NCBI GenBank assembly: GCA_965207045.1
Contig: OZ242261.1
Coordinates: forward strand, 682,001 to 746,000
Direction: 5' to 3'
Origin: G965207045 sp965207045
GTDB lineage: Bacteria; Pseudomonadota; Alphaproteobacteria; Rickettsiales; Anaplasmataceae
Length of the DNA stretch: 64,000 bases
A model generated the notes under the pieces. It ran no database searches. It saw nothing but the letters and a program-made list of their open reading frames with translations, and was not told the DNA's origin. The position numbers and the translations under genes are program-made. This document shows, one piece after another, positions 9,601 through 17,574 of this stretch (within the stretch, counting starts at the first letter, position 1; every line of letters starts with the position of its first letter).

Positions 9601-11473
9601 TAAGGAACTTGAAAAACATCTTGAAAAAATACAGCTAGAGATTGATAAATCTAGCAAAACAGGTAGGTACAAACAAGAATTAGACACATTTTTTGCAAAA
9701 TTAAGAGATAAAGAGAAAGAATATTTTATAAACACTTCAAATACTTTTAAAAGAAAATACTTAGCACGCTTGGATTTAGCTTGTACTGAGTTAGAAAAAA
9801 CTCTTCCCAATAATAAGAAACAGAAATTAGAAAGCATAAGAACACATATTAAGAAAATTGGCGTAACAGCAGACGGTAAACACAATAATAAAACTCAACT
9901 TCTAAATGAATACAATCAGCTTTACAGAAAGCTTGAAGATCTTGGGTACAGAGAATCATTCGAGAACCTATTGCAGTTCATTAGACAGAAGGAGCAATTG
10001 CACAAAGATTTAATAGATATAAAACACAAAAAAGATTTAATCCTTGAAAATAAAGAAGGCTATATACAAACTTTTTTACTTGACACAGCCATAAATTATA
10101 AAGCTGTGAAGGAAGAAATTAGAAAGGATAAATCTGATATAAGTGAGATAAATTATAAATATCTAATAGATAATTTCCTTATACCTAACACAAATTCTTC
10201 ATCAGCAAAACAAGGCTTGATTAGTAAATCAGATCTAAAAAGAAAAATAAAGATACTTGACGCTGTAATAAAGAAGCTTGAAGCAAGTAAACTGGAAGCA
10301 GCACGCTCTATAGCAGAGCCTATCTTTAATCTAACAGGTAATACCTTAGATAGTACTAAAGTAGGATTAGAACTGTACAAGGCAATTTTAGAAGAGTTTG
10401 AACAAAAAATAAACCATTCTCATCATATAGATCCAATTGCTTTAGCTCTATTAACGGCTAAATTCTCTCGATCCTTAAGTGACGCTGCTATCTTTTTAAA
10501 AAAAGGTATTGCACCTTCAGAGTCCAGTGGGCACGAATTTTCATATTTAAAAGATTATTTAAGTGAATATGGCCTTAAATTTCTCTCTGATACATCTCCA
10601 GAAGCAAAAGAACTAGCTGAAGAGCTGGTGTTATATACAGGCATAAAATCATCAACAGATGTAGCAATTAAACGCTTCAGTCATTTTGTTAAAGACTTTC
10701 AAAGCCCAATAAAACTCATTATAGCAGGTGCTGGCTCTTATGCCCTAATAGGGCTGGGAGGAGGACATATTATTGAATATGCAGCATGGCCATTAGAAAA
10801 ACTTGAAGAACATTTACCATCATTACACATACATGAAAATGCAACAACTGTAATGGGAGGTGTAGTTACAGCAATTTATATTCATGCTGAAACTCCTCGA
10901 GATATTGCAGTAACATTATGTTCTGCAAATAAGACCCTACAAGGAAGTACAGCTGCTGAAATGCATGTTAAAGGAACTCTAAATACAATAATCTCTTTAT
11001 TAAGCAGCCTACTATTGATCAACTCAATTAAAACATATGCTGCTGAAAAAGGGTACACACAACAAGAAAAATTACGTCAGTTATATATTCCATATTTTAC
11101 AATAATTTCTATTGCCTTCGATGGTTTTATAATCGCTTCTTTACTACTAGAACGCCTCCCTAAGAAAAAAATTGGAATGTATACAATTATTGTAGCAGCC
11201 GTAATTCTTTCTTTCCTTCCCCTTGCTGTATTTATCTATTCACTTTTTGTTCCTTCAGAAAAACATGCCAGGAAGCATTCAGAACATGATGAATCAAAAA
11301 GAAATACTCCATCGGTGTACCCAAAAAGTGATAATGATTGCAACAATGACAGCATAAGCAGCAGTACTTCTCATTATGAGAGTTGTGATGAAAACAAAGA
11401 AAAACCAACAACAGTTACAAAAAGAACATCAATATCGTCTCTTACAAGTACAACAGCATTAAATATATCATAA
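6647..11473 (+). CDS. Very large unknown membrane protein (1608 aa)
   Basis: I do not recognise this protein. The first about 720 residues are hydrophilic, helical and rich in Lys, Asn and Gln. A membrane region follows at about 725-810 (several hydrophobic helices), then about 530 residues of mostly coiled-coil-like sequence. A second membrane region at about 1355-1535 carries about five hydrophobic helices, including a Gly-rich one (ALIGLGGGHIIEY, near 1365). The last about 70 residues are hydrophilic and Ser/Thr/Asn rich. There is no signal peptide and no catalytic motif I can name. The ATG start is supported by alignment with the duplicated fragment just upstream. It stands alone and ends 60-80 bases before mutS. 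Large size, uneven composition and upstream duplication suggest a lineage-specific envelope or host-contact protein; that is inference. Confidence 0.8.
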   Translation: MWIKGTREKSIQELDSFVYKIQKQAEGQFETYKKNSQNIDRETRKKLKDKLLNLQGLKEINEKHIKSLQKKLNPVFLEKENASLIAHFTGLPIQIITSCRLNKGINRYIYIDLDYIHLDQYNNAKPQKSSPSQPAQNTTNKQISSAEIQEQFSATKLKIDKEENGQLEQHVKALQESFPKEMIKKVKGYSNVYRISKADLQRCKDELLINPFRFWANSEEDSMLLTTLMIANNSEDCQEAYEYAGTNTYHHDQRRAKGIGQNVFNQVFKKHPGRIKHTDTDHIRIAYDRPPIVHLDPLRNLAKNFTFKKGQYRLTINKDSVLYKLSRGENNESDLRNYGLSGDNDVDSERYKIKGNYQSWNNFFESSLKKNREKALDLLISQQQKSILRTIPEDTITVADVDFFTYNPSTENKISVLKKALEILNNQAFFDKFTKGKGVLQARQYFNYFFAQIHAEISYLKQLESDPKIKKQDFTLLHQEINRLLTIYDFFLNKHLTVRQVVYHFTKKEIENFRNLIRDKEHYEDICKSINKNLGYKNSNTFKHLEYIKQQIDNHPVTQILNLNDAQIQNLQKQAITDPSIKDFLQELIEVKFPNKKQNPHKNSKAPLPQREGSIKISTTLRIKEFFYNLTFYLPLSSLWLKHLNPANYREKTGYKRDSLYTSNREIQESGVTKEIRENLGLEYDSARFIPSKHEAKNLVYDFRKEKNLMGTKEKFIYKIKRNRFIWLSVCIVVGVITLGLSITSRILIVLNVIPTAPIKNILDEFRGFTETSLLIFSIDTVLDLVILRALDFVVLTVHYIDKYLLGSIIQSTLRIMTGVIVDLVVGIKDCLKTCWQSLIDHELKGSLIIAADNIKTWTKELTADKVKIIPSKIFNYFRNKISTPEEREESIGFNIPVLSLFFNLHKNIKKWKEKRANAKAILQKIRPHQLNTEMALNAATVNSIIVNYPFDSLEKACSDLQTLKPLQERIQKIHKSFNKTNQSPKELEKHLEKIQLEIDKSSKTGRYKQELDTFFAKLRDKEKEYFINTSNTFKRKYLARLDLACTELEKTLPNNKKQKLESIRTHIKKIGVTADGKHNNKTQLLNEYNQLYRKLEDLGYRESFENLLQFIRQKEQLHKDLIDIKHKKDLILENKEGYIQTFLLDTAINYKAVKEEIRKDKSDISEINYKYLIDNFLIPNTNSSSAKQGLISKSDLKRKIKILDAVIKKLEASKLEAARSIAEPIFNLTGNTLDSTKVGLELYKAILEEFEQKINHSHHIDPIALALLTAKFSRSLSDAAIFLKKGIAPSESSGHEFSYLKDYLSEYGLKFLSDTSPEAKELAEELVLYTGIKSSTDVAIKRFSHFVKDFQSPIKLIIAGAGSYALIGLGGGHIIEYAAWPLEKLEEHLPSLHIHENATTVMGGVVTAIYIHAETPRDIAVTLCSANKTLQGSTAAEMHVKGTLNTIISLLSSLLLINSIKTYAAEKGYTQQEKLRQLYIPYFTIISIAFDGFIIASLLLERLPKKKIGMYTIIVAAVILSFLPLAVFIYSLFVPSEKHARKHSEHDESKRNTPSVYPKSDNDCNNDSISSSTSHYESCDENKEKPTTVTKRTSISSLTSTTALNIS

Positions 11474-11554
11474 TAGCATTGAAAATACTCAGCTGCTTTT
11501 TATTTTGACTGATCTATTATTGGGAATTACAATTTGTTAAACAAGTATTGGCAG

Positions 11555-13795
11555 ATGAATACAAAGCTTACCCCAGTAATGGAGCAGTATCTTAGTATAA
11601 AAGAACAATACAAAGAATGCTTGCTGTTTTATCGCATGGGTGATTTCTATGAGCTATTTTTTGAAGATGCAATTCAAGCAGCAAAAACTTTAAATATTGT
11701 TTTGACACACAGAGGACAACAAAATGGAGAGAACATACCTATGTGTGGGGTTCCATCGCATAGCAGTATTACATATTTAAATAAATTAATAGAAAATGGT
11801 TTCAAGGTAGCAATATGTGAACAACTCGAAACACCGGCTCAAGCAAAAGCCAGAGGTGGCTACAAGACTGTTATAAAACGCGAGGTTGTTCAGGTAATAA
11901 CACCGGGCACAATTATTGAAGATGATTTGCTCAACAGTAGTAGCGCTAATTATATATTAGCAATAGCAGAAGAAAAAAATAAAGTTGCCTTAGCTTGGTT
12001 AGACCTTTCTACAAGCAAATTTTTCTACTGTCTAACTTATAATCTAAGCTCAGATATTACTCGTATAGAGCCAAAAGAAATTTTAATCTCTGAAGTATTA
12101 TTTGAAAAAAACACAGAAATACAAAATTTAGTTACTGAAAACAGAATCTTTGTCACCAAACATACCGATAGCTTTTTCAATACCCAAAAAGGAGAAAAGA
12201 AAATACAAAAATTTTATCAGACGAGTTTTAGTGACAGTATAGGTGAATTATCAAATGCTGAGGTAGCAGCAATAGGTGCGGTTTTAGAATATTTATGTAG
12301 AACACAAAAAGAATCAGAGCTAAAAATAGGCTACCCCAAGTTGTATAATCACAAATATTTTTTACAAATAGACGCAGCTGCAAGAAAAAGTTTAGAATTA
12401 ACCTCAGTAATACAAGGTAGCTATAAAGGCAGCCTTGCTGACACAATCGATTATACAATCACAAGTACTGGCAGCAGATTGCTCAAAAGTTATATTGCTT
12501 CACCTATTGTTGACTCTAATATTATTAACAAGCGGCTGGATCTCGTTGAGTCATATACAAAAAGACAAGAATTAAAAGATAAAATCCGAGAAATACTAAA
12601 AAAGTTCCCTGATCTAGAAAGATCTCTATCGAGGATAGCACTTAAAAAAGCTTCCCCAAAAGATTTGTATGCAATAAAAAACAGCTTAGATGTTGCTACT
12701 CAACTTTCTTACATATTATTCTCATCGCAAAGCAAAGAATATAAAAATTTAGAAGGTTATGAAGAGCTTCTGGAAACTTTAACTGCTGCGTTAAAACCTA
12801 ACTACAGCAGAAATAATGTTAAAAATGGCGGCTTCATCAACGCAAATTTTAGCCCAAAACTAGCACAATTAGAATACATAAAAAGCAATAGCGCCAAGCT
12901 AATATTAGAGCTACAGGAGTTTTACAAACAAAAAACAGGTGTGAATACTCTAAAAATCTCATCAAATAATTTAATTGGCTATTACATAGAAATACCAGTA
13001 CGACATCAAATTGAAGACAAAGAGTTTATTCATAAACAAAGCTTAGCCAGCTGTGTTCGCTATACTACAGCACATTTACAGGAATTAGAAATAAGCATAG
13101 TTACTACAAATGCGAATGCTGTCAACTTGGAACAAGAAATATTTGATGATTTATGTGATAAAGTTGTTAAACAGTTCACAGAAATAAGTCTAACAGCACA
13201 AACAATAGCAAAATTGGATGTAATAACTTCTCTGGCAGAAGTTGCAATTCAAAATAATTATGTACGCCCACTTATCGATAACAGTTATGAGTTCGTTATT
13301 GAAAAAGGTAGACATCCGATTGTAGAAAGAGCAGTTGATAATTTCACCGCAAATGACATAAATTTAAATCATGAGAAAAGAATCTATTTGCTAACAGGAC
13401 CAAATATGGCTGGCAAAAGCACATTTTTAAGACAAAATGCACTAATAGCAATTTTAGCACATATTGGCTCTTTCATTCCCGCTCAGTCTGCTCATATTGG
13501 AATCATTGATAAAATATTTAGTCGTGTAGGTGCAGCAGATAATTTGCTTAAAGGTCAATCTACATTCATGGTAGAAATGATAGAAACTGCTGCAATAATA
13601 AACCAAGCAACAGAAAGATCTTTATGTTGTTACTCCATGAAAGTCCACGAATGGCAACAAGAAATTATATTCCTGCATGAAGTTATTGAGGGCCCAAGCA
13701 ATAGATCATATGGAATTCATGTTGCAAAATTAGCAGGTTTACCTAATACACTAATCACAAGGGCAGAATCAATACTTGAAGATTTAAATAACTAA
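11555..13795 (+). CDS. mutS: DNA mismatch-repair protein MutS lacking the Walker B/signature segment
   Basis: MutS binds base mismatches and uses its ABC-type ATPase to start repair. The mismatch-recognition motif GDFYELF is present near residue 30, and the connector, lever, clamp and core domains follow in order. Walker A is intact (LTGPNMAGKSTFLRQ, about 615-630 counted from this start), as is the GQSTFMVEM segment. Then, at about residue 690 (base 13,624), the sequence jumps from NQATERSL straight to CCYSMKVHEWQQE. In the family the region between holds the Walker B DEIGRGTST motif and the ATHYxEL motif, about 55-60 residues. The frame continues normally to the C-terminal helix (SNRSYGIHVAKLAGLP). 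This is a clean in-frame deletion, so ATPase cycling should be abolished. An upstream TTG at 11534 is an alternative start; ATG 11555 matches the usual MutS N-terminus better. No mutL is in the window. Confidence 0.92.
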   Translation: MNTKLTPVMEQYLSIKEQYKECLLFYRMGDFYELFFEDAIQAAKTLNIVLTHRGQQNGENIPMCGVPSHSSITYLNKLIENGFKVAICEQLETPAQAKARGGYKTVIKREVVQVITPGTIIEDDLLNSSSANYILAIAEEKNKVALAWLDLSTSKFFYCLTYNLSSDITRIEPKEILISEVLFEKNTEIQNLVTENRIFVTKHTDSFFNTQKGEKKIQKFYQTSFSDSIGELSNAEVAAIGAVLEYLCRTQKESELKIGYPKLYNHKYFLQIDAAARKSLELTSVIQGSYKGSLADTIDYTITSTGSRLLKSYIASPIVDSNIINKRLDLVESYTKRQELKDKIREILKKFPDLERSLSRIALKKASPKDLYAIKNSLDVATQLSYILFSSQSKEYKNLEGYEELLETLTAALKPNYSRNNVKNGGFINANFSPKLAQLEYIKSNSAKLILELQEFYKQKTGVNTLKISSNNLIGYYIEIPVRHQIEDKEFIHKQSLASCVRYTTAHLQELEISIVTTNANAVNLEQEIFDDLCDKVVKQFTEISLTAQTIAKLDVITSLAEVAIQNNYVRPLIDNSYEFVIEKGRHPIVERAVDNFTANDINLNHEKRIYLLTGPNMAGKSTFLRQNALIAILAHIGSFIPAQSAHIGIIDKIFSRVGAADNLLKGQSTFMVEMIETAAIINQATERSLCCYSMKVHEWQQEIIFLHEVIEGPSNRSYGIHVAKLAGLPNTLITRAESILEDLNN

Positions 13796-13991
13796 AACAA
13801 ATTTGAGAATGTTAGTACCCTGACCTCTACAATGTCAACTATCTGAAAAAGCTAGCAGGTATATACCAAAGAACATTAAATAATTTTAACAACTACTATG
13901 AGATGGCATCTCCTCATCTAGCTGAGCAGTTTACATTCCTGTTTGCATTTAAAAAAAGATCTTTGTTCATTTATTTTTGTGTACTTCTCGC

Positions 13992-15100
13992 TTATGGATA
14001 TTGGAATACTATCTGAAAATCTTTTTTGGAATACGCTTTTTCACATTTTACAAAATTAACAGCATTTGGTGATAAGAAAAGCGATAAAGAATTATTATCA
14101 GGCTTTAAACCTTCAAGCCATTGATCCAAAAAAAATTTCCTGATTCTTCAGAGGCTCTTTTTTGGCTTCTTGCCAAACAACCTTCTAACTGCTGCCTATT
14201 TTTGTACACTTCTTGCTCAGTATAACACTTTAGATATTCTTCTTTACTACTAGAACTCATCTCACAAATAGTTTCAGGGCCAGCGATGGTAAGTCTGATT
14301 TTCCCCTAGCAGTTACATTATTAGTAAAGTTACTATCACATTCTGGTTCTATATGCTCTTCTTGTAAATTGTTACCGTCTTCTGGTGACTGTTGTTGGTA
14401 GATATCTATACTTCTGTTCCACGTCCATTACTGATTGACATACATAAATATGATATTCAATAAACTTGATCATATCCAAAGAACATTTATACTTGTTCTT
14501 TAAACATCATTCAAATATATAAATTGTAGATAGGTCGAGCTCTACACCATATATCTTTTTCTCAAGTACAAAGTTAACGCGCTCCAAAGACTCTGGTGAG
14601 TAATTTTGATAAATACTAATAAGATCCATAAAATCTGGACCGAGTAACTTTGTTGTACACTCATCCTTCCCAAAACTTTTTTTATTGCTTCATTGTGTAC
14701 TCTTTTAGCTTCTATATATAAACTATAAAACAATTTTTTCTTCCATTAAAAGATCTTTTTCTACCTCACTTTTTACCTGAGCACATATGTGAACCAGCAA
14801 ACAAGTGAGTAAATAACAGCGTATGAAAGTAAAATACTAATTGCACTACACGCTAAAGTTGATAATACGGCAAGAGTTATATGTAATGGTGATCAAAAAT
14901 TTAAAATTTTCCTCTATATATAAACAACACTAGCAATAATTGCAACTCCTTGTATAAACCCTAACACAACAGAGATTGTAATAATTTTGTTTAAATAATT
15001 GTAAGTACTTACTAGCAGCAGCGCTACTTCTGACACAAACCTGATATTTATGTTGTTTTTCGTAAATTTTTTCTATATTACTTATTTTGCTTTGTTGCAT
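13992..15100 (-). pseudogene. Decayed membrane-protein gene with several frameshifts and stops
   Basis: This stretch has no intact gene, but minus-strand frames join into one decayed protein. It begins with a start at 15100 (MQQSKISNIEKIYEKQ), then shifts frame into hydrophobic segments (VVLGFIQGVAIIASVVY and TLACSAISILLSYAVIY). Charged helical pieces follow (LYIEAKRVHNEAIKK, then in another frame DFMDLISIYQNYSPESLERV). The last part reads through an A8 run at 14128-14135: the frame before it ends in EESGNFF and the frame after resumes as LDQWLEGLKPDNN, stopping at 13992. The layout, with N-terminal membrane helices and a long hydrophilic part, resembles the 622-residue protein at 1512-3380, but I cannot show homology. 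Bases 13796-13991 hold nothing else I can see. Confidence 0.55.
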
Positions 15101-15175
15101 AAGTAAACATTTTATATTATCTCAGTCTATTATAGCATATATATTAGTTAATTTATAAATATAACATAAAAAACA

Positions 15176-15742
15176 CTACTTAAAAGTTAATTTAATCTCT
15201 CCCTGTCTTAATATAGTAAAAGGGCTTGTAGTCAGATCTACAACTGTTGAACCTGTTCCAGAGATACGCTTATCATCTATAACGTATGCATCAATTTTCT
15301 CTCTTATTTCTTTTGGAATATCAAAAAATTTTTTTGAATCAGGCCTGTTAGCAGTATTTGCACTTGTAGCCACTAAAGGTTTATTAAACTCTCGTAAGAT
15401 TTCCTGTGCTATCCAGTCATTTGGTACACGAAAACCAATTTTTTTTCCTAGGACCATAGGTAACGTACTATTTCTTAACCGGTTTACTATGAACGTTACT
15501 GCTCCAGGAGTGTATTTTTTTATTAATAACATTTGTTGTGCATTGATATCTAAAAACATGCCAAGCACTTTAATATCGTGTACCATAAGAGCAAAAGGTT
15601 TATTATGGTTTCTTTTTTTTATGCTATAAAGATTCTTTATTGCACCTAAATCCTGTGCATTAACAGCAAGAGCATACAATGTTTCAGTTGGAAAACATAC
15701 TATAGCACCACTATTCAAGCCTGCAATAATCCCTTGGCTCAC
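15176..15742 (-). CDS. tsaC: Threonylcarbamoyl-AMP synthase, TsaC/Sua5/YrdC family
   Basis: The enzyme makes L-threonylcarbamoyl-AMP from threonine, bicarbonate and ATP, the first step of t6A37 modification in ANN-decoding tRNAs. The 188-residue product is the size of a single-domain TsaC without the Sua5 extension. Family motifs are present: FPTETLYALAVNA (about 18-30), the nucleotide-binding KKRNHNKPFALMV (about 42-54), PGAVTFIV, GFRVPNDW and TSANTANRP. The C-terminal STVVDLTTSPFTILRQGEI is typical. The gene is last in a minus-strand string; its start overlaps the end of the upstream metallo-hydrolase gene by 4 bases (ATGA type), implying translational coupling. Confidence 0.95.
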   Translation of the reverse strand: MSQGIIAGLNSGAIVCFPTETLYALAVNAQDLGAIKNLYSIKKRNHNKPFALMVHDIKVLGMFLDINAQQMLLIKKYTPGAVTFIVNRLRNSTLPMVLGKKIGFRVPNDWIAQEILREFNKPLVATSANTANRPDSKKFFDIPKEIREKIDAYVIDDKRISGTGSTVVDLTTSPFTILRQGEIKLTFK

Positions 15743-16545
15743 ACTTCAATACCATAACCATCATAAGGTATAATTATATGTGTTTTTATTTTATGTTCTT
15801 TTCTATAAAGATTTATCTCAGCTTTCATAATATCATAGTCAACCTCGTGTCCCATATGAGTAAAAACAGCAACTTCAGAGTTAATGCTTTTTATAAACTC
15901 CATTGTTAATGCAAAATGAGAATGAGCTGGACTTTCATCATACCTAAGGCACTCAATAACTAACAATTTTACTTTTTTAAGCATAGAAAGAGCCTTTTCA
16001 GGAATCTTTTTTACATCAGTACAATATGCAATAAGATTATTAAAAATAAAACCTAGAGAGATTATTTTCCCATGCTCTTGAGGAAATGCAATAATCTTTG
16101 TGTTGCGTATATAAAATTCTTTATAGTACTCTATAATTCTTGACACAAAAAATGATTTACTCCAAGGTAAACACAATTGTTGAGCTTGAAATAAATATGA
16201 ACTACGATCCTCCAACTTATTTATTGTTATTTCATCTCCATAGACTGGTATTGGTAACCCATTCTCTTTATCAGGCCGAAAATTTCTTAGATCATCTAAC
16301 CCATTAACATGGTCATAGTGAGAATGAGTATACAATACTCCACTAATACAGCTTATATTATTATTTAAAGCTTGTACTCTTATCTCAGGACCACTATCAA
16401 CTAGTATCTTAGTCTCAAAATCTTCTATAAGCGCAGAACTTCTGGTTCTTGTGTTCATTGTGTTTTTAGAGGTACACACATTACAATTGCACCCAATTAC
16501 AGGCACACCAGCTGAAGAGCCACACCCTAAGATTGTTAATTTCAT
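15739..16545 (-). CDS. PhnP/RNase Z-like metallo-beta-lactamase-fold hydrolase
   Basis: This 268-residue protein has the metallo-beta-lactamase fold with the metal motif THSHYDHVNGLDDLR (about 75-89) and the later His/Asp residues (YCTDVKK; THMGHEVDYD). The N-terminal GCGSSAGVPVIGCNCNVC is the signature of the PhnP-like branch, whose E. coli member is a cyclic phosphodiesterase. The substrate here is not known; in Rickettsiales this gene occurs without a phosphonate operon, so a nucleotide or RNA phosphodiester is more plausible than a phosphonate product. It overlaps iscX upstream and tsaC downstream by 4 bases each, so the three are surely cotranscribed. The frame and length look normal. 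Confidence 0.9.
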   Translation of the reverse strand: MKLTILGCGSSAGVPVIGCNCNVCTSKNTMNTRTRSSALIEDFETKILVDSGPEIRVQALNNNISCISGVLYTHSHYDHVNGLDDLRNFRPDKENGLPIPVYGDEITINKLEDRSSYLFQAQQLCLPWSKSFFVSRIIEYYKEFYIRNTKIIAFPQEHGKIISLGFIFNNLIAYCTDVKKIPEKALSMLKKVKLLVIECLRYDESPAHSHFALTMEFIKSINSEVAVFTHMGHEVDYDIMKAEINLYRKEHKIKTHIIIPYDGYGIEV

Positions 16546-16736
16546 CTTCTTTCTTCAATCCAAGACATTTGTATTGCTTCTAAAATTTTCTCATTACATC
16601 TATCTATATCATCATCGAAATCATCCAAACCTATCACCCATTTATATAAATCAGTATATCTAAGATTCACGTTATCCTCTTTAGGATATTTCTCCTCTAA
16701 CGCTATAGCTATATTGACTATATCATTCCATTTCAT
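16542..16736 (-). CDS. iscX: Fe-S cluster assembly regulator IscX
   Basis: The 64-residue acidic protein matches IscX (YfhJ): the start MKWNDIVNIAIALEEKYP, the middle LRYTDLYKWVIGL with the conserved DLYKWV, then the acidic DDFDDDIDRCNEKILEAIQ. IscX binds the cysteine desulfurase IscS and iron and tunes the rate of Fe-S cluster assembly. In many bacteria it closes the isc operon; here it is separate, sitting 20 bases downstream of tRNA-Leu and overlapping the metallo-hydrolase gene by 4 bases. The length is normal. Confidence 0.93.
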   Translation of the reverse strand: MKWNDIVNIAIALEEKYPKEDNVNLRYTDLYKWVIGLDDFDDDIDRCNEKILEAIQMSWIEERR

Positions 16737-16756
16737 AATACAACTCTTCTTTTATA

Positions 16757-16845
16757 TGGTGCCCATGGGGAGACTTGAACTCCCAAGGTTGCAATAACCC
16801 ACGGATTTTAAGTCCGCTGCGTCTACCGAATTCCGCCACACGGGC
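16757..16845 (-). tRNA. tRNA-Leu (anticodon UAA)
   Basis: On the minus strand the sequence starts GCCCGTG and folds as a class II tRNA. The acceptor arm GCCCGTG pairs with CATGGGC (one G-U). The anticodon loop CTTAAAA carries UAA, there is a long variable arm (GGGTTATTGCAACC region), and the T arm has GTTCAAGTC. CCA is encoded at the 3' end (16757-16759). It lies between rpsD and iscX on the same strand and is probably cut from their common transcript. Confidence 0.96.
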
Positions 16846-16858
16846 AATTAAATACTTA

Positions 16859-17473
16859 TCATCTAGAATAAAACTCAACAACAAGGCTTGGTTTCATTTT
16901 CGCAGGATATGCAACTTCTGAAAAAGTTGGTACTTTTAAAAGCTTGATTTCTCTTTTTTCCACATTAACAGACAAATAGTCAGGAGGTGTTCTTTCTTGC
17001 TGTTCAATTGCCTGAAGTATTTGAGGAAAATTTCTTGCAGATTCGCAGAAAGTCACAATATCAGCTGGTTCTAGCTTATAACTTGCCCTATTTACTACTT
17101 TCCCATTTACCATAACATGCTTATGGGAGACAAACTGTTTTGCTGTAAATATAGTAGGTACTAAGACAGAGTTATAAACAACGGAACAGAGACGAGTTTC
17201 AAGATAGCCAATTAGAAAATCAGAAGTATTCCCTCTTTTTTTACGAGCTAGATTAAAGATATTTTTAAATTGCTTTTCTCTAATACCATAATACCACTTA
17301 AAACTTTGTTTTGCTTTCATCTGCCTGCCAAACTCAGATGAAGAACGAAAAAAAGAAGCACCATGTTGTCCTGGTCTATAATTTCTTTTATGAACTGGAT
17401 CCTTCTGTTGTCCCCATAAAGCCGCCTGTATATTACGACTCATTTTATATTTTCTACGTTTTATATTTGTCAT
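16859..17473 (-). CDS. rpsD: Small ribosomal subunit protein S4
   Basis: S4 is the primary 16S rRNA binder that nucleates assembly of the 30S body. The 204-residue length is standard. The sequence shows the usual RRKYKMSRNIQAALWGQ start region, the YRPGQHG motif near residue 33, KQSFKWYYGIREKQF, and the S4 RNA-binding domain around residues 90-155 (ETRLCSVVYNSVLVPT, then QFVSHKHVMVNGK). The C-terminus VVEFYSR matches the family ending. It lies just upstream of tRNA-Leu and heads the minus-strand string rpsD, tRNA-Leu, iscX, hydrolase, tsaC. The zinc-binding Cys cluster found in some S4 proteins is absent, as in many proteobacteria. Confidence 0.98.
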   Translation of the reverse strand: MTNIKRRKYKMSRNIQAALWGQQKDPVHKRNYRPGQHGASFFRSSSEFGRQMKAKQSFKWYYGIREKQFKNIFNLARKKRGNTSDFLIGYLETRLCSVVYNSVLVPTIFTAKQFVSHKHVMVNGKVVNRASYKLEPADIVTFCESARNFPQILQAIEQQERTPPDYLSVNVEKREIKLLKVPTFSEVAYPAKMKPSLVVEFYSR

Positions 17474-17574
17474 AAATGTAATAAATACCTATTGAGGATT
17501 CTATTACATGACGCGTTATTGTCAAGGTAATCTTTATTGTATTTGTTTACGTAGCCCCAAACTTGCTCAAATTT

